Shown: one piece after another, positions 49,426 through 58,351 of the stretch
Layout: each line of letters begins with the position of its first letter
Position numbering within the stretch: position 1 is the stretch's first letter
NCBI GenBank assembly: GCA_963691715.1
Contig: OY829281.1
Span: forward strand, 1,302,001-1,366,000
Direction: 5' to 3'
DNA: 64,000 nt
Origin: HXMU1420-13 sp963691715
GTDB taxonomy: Bacteria; Bacteroidota; Rhodothermia; Balneolales; Balneolaceae
Made by a program: the position numbers and the translations under genes
Notes under the pieces: model-generated
Told to the model about the DNA's origin: nothing
The model's input: only the letters and a program-made list of their open reading frames with translations
Databases searched by the model: none

Positions 49426-50830
49426 AGAAAAAAATTTAACTCCACAACAAATTGTTAAAGAACTCGATAAGTATATAATCGGGCAAAAAGAAGCCAAAAG
49501 ATCCGTTGCCATCGCTCTTAGAAATAGATGGCGTAGGATGAATGCACATGAAGAAATTCGTGAAGAAATTGTTCCTAATAATATTCTTTTAATCGGACCT
49601 ACAGGAGTAGGGAAAACTGAAATTGCCAGAAGACTTTCCAAATTAGCTGGAGCACCCTTTGTTAAGGTTGAAGCTTCAAAATTCACAGAAGTTGGTTATG
49701 TTGGGCGCGATGTGGAGTCTATGGTAAGAGATCTTGCAGACTATGCTGTAAATATGGTGAAAGACGAAATGCAGGATAGGGTAAGGGAAAAAGCAGCAGA
49801 AGCTGTGGAAGAACGGATTCTTGATATTCTTATCCCACCCCTTAGAAAATCTACGGCAAATCCCACCAAAGATGCAGTTGGATTTAACGTACAAAACGCT
49901 TCTGATGAAGAATTAAATGAACGAACTAGAGAAAGATTCCGAGAAAAATTAAAAATAGGAGAGCTCGAAGATCGTAAAATTGACATCGAGGTAAAAAGCA
50001 ATAAAGCACCAATGATGCAAGTTTTCGGACCAGCAGGAATGGAAGAAATGGGAGTTAATTTGCAAGATATGCTTGGTGGTCTGGGTGGTCTGGGTGGTCT
50101 GGGTGGTAAAAATAAGAAATCTAAAAGAAAAGTAACCATCGCTGAAGCTCGAGATATATTGTTAGATGAAGAATCTGAGAAACTTATTGATCATGAATCA
50201 GCTGTGCAAGAAGCTCTAACCCGAGTACAAAAACAAGGAATCGTTTTTATTGATGAAATTGATAAAATTGCTGAACCTTCTACTGGTGCAGGTAAAAGTG
50301 GCCCTGATGTAAGTCGACAAGGAGTTCAAAGAGACCTTCTACCTATAGTTGAAGGTAGCACAGTAAATACCAAACATGGAATTGTTAAAACAGATCATAT
50401 TCTTTTTATAGGTTCAGGTGCTTTTCATGTTTCAAAACCATCTGATTTAATCCCAGAGCTTCAAGGTAGATTCCCAATTAGAGTAGAACTAAATTCATTA
50501 ACTGAATCAGATTTCATCCAAATACTTTCACAACCAAAAAATGCCTTGACAAAACAATACATTGCGATGTTAGAATCGGAAGGTATTGAAATCGTTTTTA
50601 CAGACGATGCAGTTAATGAATTAGCTAGAATCGCAGCTGAAGTCAATGCTCAAGTAGAAAATATTGGCGCTCGTAGATTACACACTATAATGTCATCATT
50701 ATTTGATGAATTGCTATTTGCCGTTCCCGACGACATAAATAGCGGTAAAATTACCATTGATAAACAATATGTTGAAAAACAACTTGATGATCTTGTTAAG
50801 GATAAAGACTTGAGTCATTACATTCTTTAA
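49418..50830 (+). CDS. hslU: ATP-dependent protease ATPase subunit HslU
   Basis: 470 residues. The AAA+ unfoldase of HslUV. Walker A is GPTGVGKTEIARRL at about 57-70 and Walker B is GIVFIDEIDKIA at about 275-286; the sensor region with GSGAFHVSKPSDLIPELQGR and the C-terminal docking tail KDLSHYIL are complete. The I domain holds a tandem run GGLGGLGGLGG coded by three near-perfect 9-base repeats at about 50077-50105, which could vary in number. Confidence 0.97.
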   Translation: MIEEKNLTPQQIVKELDKYIIGQKEAKRSVAIALRNRWRRMNAHEEIREEIVPNNILLIGPTGVGKTEIARRLSKLAGAPFVKVEASKFTEVGYVGRDVESMVRDLADYAVNMVKDEMQDRVREKAAEAVEERILDILIPPLRKSTANPTKDAVGFNVQNASDEELNERTRERFREKLKIGELEDRKIDIEVKSNKAPMMQVFGPAGMEEMGVNLQDMLGGLGGLGGLGGKNKKSKRKVTIAEARDILLDEESEKLIDHESAVQEALTRVQKQGIVFIDEIDKIAEPSTGAGKSGPDVSRQGVQRDLLPIVEGSTVNTKHGIVKTDHILFIGSGAFHVSKPSDLIPELQGRFPIRVELNSLTESDFIQILSQPKNALTKQYIAMLESEGIEIVFTDDAVNELARIAAEVNAQVENIGARRLHTIMSSLFDELLFAVPDDINSGKITIDKQYVEKQLDDLVKDKDLSHYIL

Positions 50831-50926
50831 CTTTGGTTTGACTCATCGATTTTTTTACAATAGAATTATGAGAACTATCTACCGCATATTTCAGTATTAT
50901 ATAGTATAGCTTTAAATCGTGTTCAA

Positions 50927-52837
50927 ATGACTATTAAGAGATTTTTAATACCAAGTGTGATTATCACCGTCGTTCTTTTCATTTTAAATTTAAATGGATT
51001 AGACGACGTCTTTAATAAAAAAAATGATGATACAACGAATCTTACTAAATATGTTCAAGCAAAGCGTAGTATTATTCAAAACTACTTTGGTACCCCTGAT
51101 ATAGAAGAAATGTATAAAAAAAGTATTGAATACATGGTCAATGCTTTAACAGATTCTACTCTAGAAATCGATAATTCACCGATAGATACTTCATTCAAAG
51201 ATATCGAAATTATTTCCATACGAGATTCTTATGAAAATTTTGAATCCGCTTATCTTTACATTTCAAATAATAGCCCAGATGAAGATATGAGCCGGTTAAC
51301 AGAATCTGCTATTCGAGGTTTATTCTCAACTCTAGATCCGCATTCTGTATTTATTGAAGCTGAGGTCAGTGAAGCAGATCAAGAGAATTTTGCTGGCAAA
51401 TTTCAAGGAATTGGTGTTCAATTCCAAGTAATCAATGATACCATTACCGTTATTACCGCAATTGCTGGTGGTCCCAGCGATCAACTAGGAATACAATCGG
51501 GAGATCGAATCATTGAAATTGAAGACTCTTCTTCAGTTGGTTTTAGTAATGAGCAAGTAGTGAACAGATTGCGCGGAGAAAAAGGTACAGAAGTGGATGT
51601 TACCATTATACGCCCTGGTGTTTTAAATCCCATTTATTTTACCATTATAAGAGATGACATCCCAATTTACACCGTCGATTCTTCGTACATGTTAGACGAT
51701 CAGACGGGATACATCAAAATAAATAGATTTGCTGCTACTACCCATGATGAGTTTATACAAGCTTTAGATGAGCTTCTACCACAAGGATTAGAGAGATTAG
51801 TACTCGATCTTCGCGGTAATCCTGGTGGTTATTTAGGTCAAGCCGTTGCGATCGCTGAAGAATTTTTTACGCGTGGCACCGAATTGGTTGCTACTAAAAG
51901 CAGACACAATAGATTTACACAAGAATATTATTCTCGCAAAGACGGTATTTTTAAAAATAAGCCGGTTATTGTTTTAGTTGATGAGGGTGCAGCTTCTGCC
52001 TCAGAAATTGTATCAGGAGCATTGCAAGACCATGATCGTGCATTAATCGTGGGTCGCCGAACATTCGGAAAAGGGTTAGTACAACAACAATATGAGCTAG
52101 TTGATAAAAGTATGGTTCGAGTAACCATCTCTAGATATATGACCCCATCTGGTAGAGTAATTCAAAAACCTTTCACAGAAGGTGGGGGTGAAGAATATGC
52201 TTATGAAATCTATCAACGTAATGACAATGCTATGAACGATGCCATTGAGTTTTTAGATGAAATTCCGGACTCACTGAAATATAAAACCGACGCAGGTAGA
52301 ATTGTATATGGAGGAGGCGGTATCGTCCCCGATTACATTATTCAACCAGATACTTCACGTTCTGGGTATTTAATCAATTTTGCCATTCGAAAACGTGTTG
52401 CTTTTGATTATGTCCGAGATTATTTAGACAATAATGGCGATACTTTTAGAACTGAATGGGAAAACGATTTTGATAATTTCAGAACAAATTTTACATGGTC
52501 GGATGAGGAAATTCAAGAATTTAAATCAAGAATGATTAACGAAGGGCTGGTCATAGACAACACCATAACCACCCCCGATTATAGAAATGATTCATTATTT
52601 GTTTCCCTAGACTATTTTAAAGACGTAGTGTGGATGGCAGAAGCCCGTATGAAAGCTGAAATAGCTAGACAGGTTTGGGGTATGAAATACTTTTATCCGA
52701 TCGTTAATGATTACTTCGATACTACTTTAAAAGAAGCCATGTCTTTATGGGATGCCGTTGATAAACTCGATGAAATTGCAAGTGGTAAAAGCCCTATAAA
52801 AGAAATATCAAATGTTCCACCTGACGGAGATCGTTAG
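50927..52837 (+). CDS. C-terminal processing peptidase, S41 family
   Basis: 636 residues. An N-terminal membrane anchor or signal (about 5-22) is followed by a PDZ domain (about 160-250, with GIGVQFQVINDTITVITAIA) and the S41 catalytic domain. VLVDEGAASASEIVSGAL carries the catalytic Ser and GRRTFGKGLVQ the catalytic Lys. The C-terminal region (about 480-620) is longer than in Escherichia coli Prc relatives and of unknown role. It cuts C-terminal tails of envelope proteins. Confidence 0.93.
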   Translation: MTIKRFLIPSVIITVVLFILNLNGLDDVFNKKNDDTTNLTKYVQAKRSIIQNYFGTPDIEEMYKKSIEYMVNALTDSTLEIDNSPIDTSFKDIEIISIRDSYENFESAYLYISNNSPDEDMSRLTESAIRGLFSTLDPHSVFIEAEVSEADQENFAGKFQGIGVQFQVINDTITVITAIAGGPSDQLGIQSGDRIIEIEDSSSVGFSNEQVVNRLRGEKGTEVDVTIIRPGVLNPIYFTIIRDDIPIYTVDSSYMLDDQTGYIKINRFAATTHDEFIQALDELLPQGLERLVLDLRGNPGGYLGQAVAIAEEFFTRGTELVATKSRHNRFTQEYYSRKDGIFKNKPVIVLVDEGAASASEIVSGALQDHDRALIVGRRTFGKGLVQQQYELVDKSMVRVTISRYMTPSGRVIQKPFTEGGGEEYAYEIYQRNDNAMNDAIEFLDEIPDSLKYKTDAGRIVYGGGGIVPDYIIQPDTSRSGYLINFAIRKRVAFDYVRDYLDNNGDTFRTEWENDFDNFRTNFTWSDEEIQEFKSRMINEGLVIDNTITTPDYRNDSLFVSLDYFKDVVWMAEARMKAEIARQVWGMKYFYPIVNDYFDTTLKEAMSLWDAVDKLDEIASGKSPIKEISNVPPDGDR

Positions 52838-52918
52838 TACATTCAGAAATGTTCCTTTTTCTCTTAGCTTGAAACAGTGCACTTTCAAAATATACATTTA
52901 TTCCAATATATACTTAGC

Positions 52919-54601
52919 ATGAAGAACCCCTTACTATTCTTCTTTTTTATTCTTTTTTTATTTCCTACACCTAGCAATTCACAAATTTACCATCAGAACG
53001 GAATGGTGGTTTCAGAACATAAGATTGCTTCTGATGTAGGTGCAAATATCTTAAAGCAAGGTGGAAACGCTATAGATGCTACCATTGCTACGTCATTTGC
53101 ACTAGCCGTTGTATTCCCCCAAGCAGGAAATATCGGGGGGGGAGGATTTTTGGTATTTATGAACGCAGATGGAGAATCAACAAGCATAGACTTCAGAGAA
53201 AAAGCCCCGTTAGCTTCATCTATGACTATGTATTTGGATGAACAAGGAAATTATATCCCTATGAGCAATCATAATGGATTATTATCTGTAGGTGTACCAG
53301 GTACCGTTGCAGGTTTGTGGATGGCACACCAAAAATATGGATCATTACCATGGACTGATCTAGTACAACCAGCAATCGACTTAGCAGATCAAGGAGTTCC
53401 TCTCAGTTTTACGCTTGCACAACATGCAGAACGATTTGAAACCGACGCGCCAGATGAGTTCATGAAGAACTTCTATACCAACGGAACTGGAATTCCATTA
53501 AAGATGGGGGAAATTTGGAAACAACCAGAATTAGCTCATACATTGTCTATTATCCGTGATCATGGCCATGATGGATTTTATTCTGGTGAGGTCGCTGAAC
53601 GCTTGGCTAAATATATGGCTGAACATGGAGGTATCATTACGGAAGAAGATCTTTCTAAATACGAAGCGGTGGAAAGACTTCCAGTGAAAGGCACCTATAA
53701 AGGTTTTGAAATCGTTTCAATGGGCCCTCCCTCTTCTGGAGGCGCTAGTATCATCCAAATGATGAATATGATGGAGTTAGTAGATTGGGATACGATCGAA
53801 TTCAATTCGACAGACTATGCACATATTTTAGCTGAGAGTATGCGTAGAGCTTACGCTGATCGTGCTGAATTTCTTGGCGATCCAGATTTTAATCCAGATA
53901 TGCCTATAGATCGGTTACTATCCAAAGAACATGCACAAAACCGGTTTCAGCATATTGATTGGGAGCAGGCATCGGTTAGTGACTCCTCCCTTTTTGGACA
54001 ACTTTATGACGGCAAGAGTACCACACACCTCTCAGTAATGGATAATGAAGGAAATGCTGTTTCTATGACCTATACACTTGAATGGACTTATGGCTCAAGA
54101 AGGGGCTCACCTGACCTTGGTTTTATCCTAAACAATGAAATGGGTGACTTTAATCCACAACCTGGAATGACCAACTCTAGTGGGAGAATTGGAACACCTC
54201 CAAATATAATCGCGCCGGAAAAACGTATGCTTTCAAGTATGAGTCCAACCATCGTCAAAAAAGATGGAAAACCCTACCTAGTAATTGGAACTCCTGGCGG
54301 ACGAACCATAATAAACACCACATTTCAAACCATTTTAAATGTTCTGGAATTTAATATGCCTATCGATAAGGCCATAGAGGCTATGAAAATCCATCATCAA
54401 TGGTTACCAGATATGATTTTTTACGAGCCCGATAAAATGTCGCCCGATACGAGGGAAGCTCTGAAGGCCATGGGGCATTCCCTCTCTTATCGAAGCCCCA
54501 ATCTAGGACGACTTATGGGAATAATATATGATCCTGAATTAGAAGTATTTATAGGCGCCAATGATAGTGGTAGCCCAGATAGTGGTGTCTCAGGGTATTG
54601 A
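52919..54601 (+). CDS. ggt: Gamma-glutamyltransferase
   Basis: 560 residues from the ATG at 52919 (MKNPLLFFFF), preferred over the upstream GTG because it gives a proper signal peptide (ending SNSQ). GGT cleaves and transfers gamma-glutamyl groups of glutathione in the periplasm. The autoprocessing Thr lies in GKSTTHLSVMD (residue about 366), and the glutamate-binding DPDFNPDMP, LSSMSPTIV and GTPGGRTIINT motifs follow. Both subunits are complete. Confidence 0.96.
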   Translation: MKNPLLFFFFILFLFPTPSNSQIYHQNGMVVSEHKIASDVGANILKQGGNAIDATIATSFALAVVFPQAGNIGGGGFLVFMNADGESTSIDFREKAPLASSMTMYLDEQGNYIPMSNHNGLLSVGVPGTVAGLWMAHQKYGSLPWTDLVQPAIDLADQGVPLSFTLAQHAERFETDAPDEFMKNFYTNGTGIPLKMGEIWKQPELAHTLSIIRDHGHDGFYSGEVAERLAKYMAEHGGIITEEDLSKYEAVERLPVKGTYKGFEIVSMGPPSSGGASIIQMMNMMELVDWDTIEFNSTDYAHILAESMRRAYADRAEFLGDPDFNPDMPIDRLLSKEHAQNRFQHIDWEQASVSDSSLFGQLYDGKSTTHLSVMDNEGNAVSMTYTLEWTYGSRRGSPDLGFILNNEMGDFNPQPGMTNSSGRIGTPPNIIAPEKRMLSSMSPTIVKKDGKPYLVIGTPGGRTIINTTFQTILNVLEFNMPIDKAIEAMKIHHQWLPDMIFYEPDKMSPDTREALKAMGHSLSYRSPNLGRLMGIIYDPELEVFIGANDSGSPDSGVSGY

Positions 54602-54685
54602 TGTATTATTGGTTTGTATTTGTTTAGCTTTATTTCTTTATGTACGAGCGGATAAAAAATACCTAAACAAAGGGTATAATCATTG

Positions 54686-55846
54686 TCATAAACCTTGAGT
54701 TGCAAATACTGAATCTATGTTAAAATTTCGAATTGGATAGAGAGTAAATGTTTTATACACCGAAAAATTTCCAGCAAAAAACCCTATCGCATCTAAACTA
54801 TCTTTAGGAAATATTTCCCCTTCCTTATTCTGTTTGTGAATGGTAGAAACATCAAACAAAAATGTAGAATCCCTACTTCGAACGGCATCTACAAACTCTT
54901 GATTCATCTGCTTCCACTCTTCTCCTACACCATTGTAACCACGACTAACAACTTGATGGTTTCGCCACATCCCTTCACTGTAAAATGCAAATCTTCGCCA
55001 TTGTACTTCTAATGGTTTTTCTTTCGCCCATTCTTCAAATAAAGGGCGTGACCAAACTATTCGAGTGGAATCAACACTATTTCCGGTCAACCAAATATCA
55101 TATTGAAGCGTTGTGCGTAGATAATCCCCCCTGTCACCAAATCTAAAAGGAACCTCAGGGTCTATAAATAATAATTCTCTATCTATACTGGTATTTTTTT
55201 GTATTTCGGTAAGAAAGGTATGCTTAGGATATTCAAAACGTATAGCTTTATGATTTCCAACACTAGTCTCGTATGGTTCTCCAGTTCCATAATGTTTTAA
55301 AGTTAACTCGATGCCTACAGAATCGGGAATCACTATTTCTGCTTCTTCTGGGATAATGGTAGTCGAAGAATACATTCTACCGTCTGGCAATGTTACCTCT
55401 AACTTATAGCGTTGGCCTGCCAATAACACCAGGTCATAATCTAAATCACCATATATACCATACCCCTCGTACTGAAGGTCTGTTTGGCGCTCTAATGCGT
55501 GATCTAATGGACCATGAATGGTCACCTCAGCCTCGCTTTCTACTTCAAAGGACAAAACATACCGTTGAAGTGTATACACTACTTGTGCCCAAAGTGTAGG
55601 GCTATACAATTTGGGTATATGTTGAAGTTCCTGGTACGCATCTACAAACAAACCATCGGTCGCATAACCAATTACAACTTGCGTGTAATAGTGAGTGGTG
55701 TCATTGGATGCCTCAATAATACCACTTATAAATGGGGTCTTATCAGGAAGTCTACGATTATCTTCCTCCGTATCCGCTTCGGGTTGTACGCCACATTGTA
55801 TGCTAACAATAGCTATTAATAAAACAGGGATAAATGTTGATTTCAT
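54686..55846 (-). CDS. DUF4249-like envelope lipoprotein, copy 1
   Basis: 386 residues from the ATG at 55846. A lipoprotein signal (IVSIQCG, Cys17) precedes a beta-sandwich domain with VTIHGPLDH, GQRYKLEVTLPDGR and STTIIPEEAE, a layout like DUF4249 proteins of Bacteroidota (unknown function, often near TonB receptors). Residues about 1-187 and 267-386 are almost identical to copy 2; residues about 188-266 differ strongly. It is the last gene of its cluster, convergent with ggt. A 9-bp stem hairpin lies 12 bases before the start. Confidence 0.75.
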   Translation of the reverse strand: MKSTFIPVLLIAIVSIQCGVQPEADTEEDNRRLPDKTPFISGIIEASNDTTHYYTQVVIGYATDGLFVDAYQELQHIPKLYSPTLWAQVVYTLQRYVLSFEVESEAEVTIHGPLDHALERQTDLQYEGYGIYGDLDYDLVLLAGQRYKLEVTLPDGRMYSSTTIIPEEAEIVIPDSVGIELTLKHYGTGEPYETSVGNHKAIRFEYPKHTFLTEIQKNTSIDRELLFIDPEVPFRFGDRGDYLRTTLQYDIWLTGNSVDSTRIVWSRPLFEEWAKEKPLEVQWRRFAFYSEGMWRNHQVVSRGYNGVGEEWKQMNQEFVDAVRSRDSTFLFDVSTIHKQNKEGEIFPKDSLDAIGFFAGNFSVYKTFTLYPIRNFNIDSVFATQGL

Positions 55847-55858
55847 AGTATTATAATA

Positions 55859-55883
55859 GAGGAGTCCAACCTGGGGACTCCTC
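55859..55883 (-). promoter_or_regulatory. Hairpin 12 bases before the copy 1 start
   Basis: GAGGAGTCC and GGACTCCTC form a perfect 9-bp stem with a 7-base loop, followed on the minus strand by TATTATAATACT and the ATG. There is no T run, so it is not a standard terminator for the gene upstream. It might shield the ribosome site or stop readthrough. The same hairpin precedes copy 2. Confidence 0.6.
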
Positions 55884-55913
55884 AAAAATTTTGTAAGAGA
55901 GGATTCTACAATA

Positions 55914-56537
55914 TTACAGTTTTACCGAAACACCTACATTTAACATAAAGTTTATTGGCCACTTAATATTGTTATTCCCATATCTAGTTTCATACTGATA
56001 GGAGAATTGTTGCAACTTCACATTTAGAAAAGTATGCGTATTTATAGGTACTAATATCCCGGTAGATAATTTATAACCGTAATAATCACCTTTAATAAAC
56101 CATTCTTCATCTTGAAATCTTAAAACACCTCCTTCAATATAACCTATAGTATTCCCACCAAATAATGCCAAGGGTGTATAATAGCCAGCATAAATGCTAT
56201 ATATTAAGAAGTTATGATCACGATATGAAGTTACTACTTCTCCAAAATCATCATAAACGTATTTACGTTCTAGATTCTGTTTGCCAATGTCTAAACCTAA
56301 TCCAAAGTTTTCGGTAATAAAAATAAATGCTTGGAGGTTTAATGAGAGCCTTTTAAACGATTGTTCGAACTGTATGTTATACACATCTCGCTCTGCACCT
56401 GTATACCCTAGATTAAATGAAGTAACTATATCTCCTTTCGTAAAAGATGAGGATTCTTTGGTTTGTGAAAAAGTATCTGTAGTATTGATCGTTATTAATA
56501 GTATTATTAGTAAATACCATGTATAAGAATATTTCAT
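55914..56537 (-). CDS. Small outer-membrane beta-barrel protein B
   Basis: 207 residues with a signal peptide (ending TFSQ). The rest is short amphipathic strands ending in aromatic residues: FTKGDIVTSFNLGYTG, RLSLNLQAFIFITENFGLGL, LIYSIYAGYYTPLAL and the terminal NFMLNVGVSVKL. Size and strand number fit an 8-stranded barrel (OmpW/OmpA-transmembrane class). It follows barrel A by 14 bases. It shares the FTxSKGD/FTKGD opening with that neighbour, suggesting an old duplication. Function unknown. Confidence 0.72.
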   Translation of the reverse strand: MKYSYTWYLLIILLITINTTDTFSQTKESSSFTKGDIVTSFNLGYTGAERDVYNIQFEQSFKRLSLNLQAFIFITENFGLGLDIGKQNLERKYVYDDFGEVVTSYRDHNFLIYSIYAGYYTPLALFGGNTIGYIEGGVLRFQDEEWFIKGDYYGYKLSTGILVPINTHTFLNVKLQQFSYQYETRYGNNNIKWPINFMLNVGVSVKL

Positions 56538-56551
56538 TGTCCTTTCCTTTT

Positions 56552-57139
56552 CTAGTTTATTAGGCTAATTCCAAATTTGAGTTGTATTGCTTGTGAATCA
56601 AATGTTCTAAAATCTCCCCCTTCCCAATCAGGACCAATTTCGAAAAATAAACCTGCTTTTTTACTCAACAAATAACTAGTTCCTACTTTTAAACCACGCC
56701 TTACTCTTAACCCTCCATGTTGCGTATTACCTAACGCATCTGCCAATGCAATGTCATAACCTAACAACATTGCGGCTTCAGTGTAAGTAACAAATTTTGA
56801 ATACCGATAGAGATAGGTTCTAACCACAGGACCTAAACTAAAATAGCTATATTGGAACCCATCAAAAAAGTCAAAAATATATATCGAATTTTGTGTTTGA
56901 AACCCCACACCAACCATCGAATTAATCATTTTAAGTCTTCTTATATCCCACAAGATGTTAGTTTGCCTGACTGAACCGTTTAAGTAATATTCTTTGTTAC
57001 TGGTAACATCTATCATCCCTGCCCATATAACATCCCCCTTTGATATGGTAAAGGAAGGGGCGTTGCTTTCATTTTCTTGCCCATGTAATAATGAAAAAGA
57101 AAAAAGTGAAATAAGTATTGTTATTGTAATTTTATTCAT
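56552..57139 (-). CDS. Small outer-membrane beta-barrel protein A
   Basis: 195 residues from the ATG at 57139 (MNKITITILI), which leaves one base after the copy 2 stop. A signal peptide (ending LHGQ) is followed by a barrel-like series of strands: ISKGDVIWAGMIDV, GVGFQTQNSIYIFDFF, SYFSLGPVVRTYLYR, YTEAAMLLGYDIAL and the terminal QLKFGISLIN. It belongs with the neighbouring barrel B and the DUF4249-like lipoprotein as one translation unit. Function unknown. Confidence 0.72.
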   Translation of the reverse strand: MNKITITILISLFSFSLLHGQENESNAPSFTISKGDVIWAGMIDVTSNKEYYLNGSVRQTNILWDIRRLKMINSMVGVGFQTQNSIYIFDFFDGFQYSYFSLGPVVRTYLYRYSKFVTYTEAAMLLGYDIALADALGNTQHGGLRVRRGLKVGTSYLLSKKAGLFFEIGPDWEGGDFRTFDSQAIQLKFGISLIN

Positions 57140-57140
57140 A

Positions 57141-58301
57141 TTAAAAACCTTGAGTTGCAAATACTGAATCTATGTTAAAATTTCGAATTGGATAGAGAGT
57201 AAATGTTTTATACACCGAAAAATTTCCAGCAAAAAAACCAATCGCATCTAAACTATCTTTAGGAAATATTTCCCCTTCCTTATTTTGTTTGTGAATGGTA
57301 GAAACATCAAACAAAAATGTAGAATCCCTACTTCGAACGGCATCTACAAACTCTTGATTCATCTGCTTCCACTCTTCTCCTACACCATTGTAACCACGAC
57401 TAACAACTTGATGGTTTCGCCACATCCCTTCACTGTAAAATGCAAATCTTCGCCATTGTACTTCTAATGGTTTTTCTTTCGCCCATTCTTCAAATAAAGG
57501 GCGTATCCATATTACTGGAAGTGAATCCACACTATTTTCCGTTAACCAAATAGAAAATTGAAGCGTTGTGCGTAGATAATCACCCCTGTCACCAAATCTA
57601 AAAGGGACCTCAGGGTCTAAATAAAGTAATTCTCTATCAATGTTTGTATTCATTTGTGTTTCTGTAAGAAAGGTGTGGTTAGGATATTCAACAAGGATCG
57701 ATCTGTCATTAAGATCACTTGATTCGTAGGGAGCTCCAGTTCCATAATGTTTTAAAGTTAACTCGATGCCTACAGAATCGGGAATCACTATTTCTGCTTC
57801 TTCTGGGATAATGGTGGTCGAAGAATACATTCTACCGTCTGGCAATGTTACCTCTAACTTATAGCGTTGGCCTGCCAATAACACCAGGTCATAATCTAAA
57901 TCACCATATATACCATACCCCTCGTACTGAAGGTCTGTTTGGCGCTCTAATGCGTGATCTAATGGACCATGAATGGTCACCTCAGCCTCGCTTTCTACTT
58001 CAAAGGACAAAACATACCGTTGAAGTGTATACACTACTTGTGCCCAAAGTGTAGGGCTATGCAATTTGGGTATATGTTGAAGTTCCTGGTACGCATCTAC
58101 AAACAAACCATCGGTCGCATAACCAATTACAACTTGCGTGTAATAGTGAGTGGTGTCATTGGATGCCTCAATAATACCACTTATAAATGGGGTCTTATCA
58201 GGAAGTCTACGATTATCTTCCTCCGTATCCGCTTCGGGTTGTACGCCACATTGTATGCTAACAATAGCTATTAATAAAACAGGGATAAATGTTGATTTCA
58301 T
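57141..58301 (-). CDS. DUF4249-like envelope lipoprotein, copy 2
   Basis: 386 residues, same layout as copy 1: lipoprotein signal with Cys17, then the DUF4249-like beta domain. Copies differ only in scattered bases outside a central block. Inside it (residues about 188-266) copy 2 reads GAPYESSDLNDRSILVEYPN where copy 1 reads GEPYETSVGNHKAIRFEYPK. The gene runs straight into barrel A, with one base between stop and start. Both copies have the same codon number and the same upstream hairpin. Confidence 0.75.
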   Translation of the reverse strand: MKSTFIPVLLIAIVSIQCGVQPEADTEEDNRRLPDKTPFISGIIEASNDTTHYYTQVVIGYATDGLFVDAYQELQHIPKLHSPTLWAQVVYTLQRYVLSFEVESEAEVTIHGPLDHALERQTDLQYEGYGIYGDLDYDLVLLAGQRYKLEVTLPDGRMYSSTTIIPEEAEIVIPDSVGIELTLKHYGTGAPYESSDLNDRSILVEYPNHTFLTETQMNTNIDRELLYLDPEVPFRFGDRGDYLRTTLQFSIWLTENSVDSLPVIWIRPLFEEWAKEKPLEVQWRRFAFYSEGMWRNHQVVSRGYNGVGEEWKQMNQEFVDAVRSRDSTFLFDVSTIHKQNKEGEIFPKDSLDAIGFFAGNFSVYKTFTLYPIRNFNIDSVFATQGF

Positions 58302-58313
58302 AGTATTATAATA

Positions 58314-58338
58314 GAGGAGTCCAACCTAGGGACTCCTC
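58314..58338 (-). promoter_or_regulatory. Hairpin 12 bases before the copy 2 start
   Basis: GAGGAGTCC/GGACTCCTC stem with a 7-base loop, identical in position to the one before copy 1 but with one base different in the loop. Confidence 0.6.
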
Positions 58339-58351
58339 AAAAATTTAGTAG

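Larger units (their letters stand above)
54686..58338. repeat. Tandem duplication: 54686-55883 and 57141-58338
   Basis: The two ~1.2 kb units are in the same orientation at a constant offset of 2455 bases from stop codon to hairpin, so they contain no net indel. About 360 bases at the gene 3' side and 600 at the 5' side differ at only a handful of positions; about 55049-55282 (57504-57737 in the other copy) is much more diverged. Confidence 0.92.

Noticed and set aside
55390..55819. Plus-strand open frames of 69 and 101 codons opposite the DUF4249-like gene, repeated at 57845-58274
   Set aside because: They are antisense shadows. They look 'conserved' only because the underlying DNA is duplicated.
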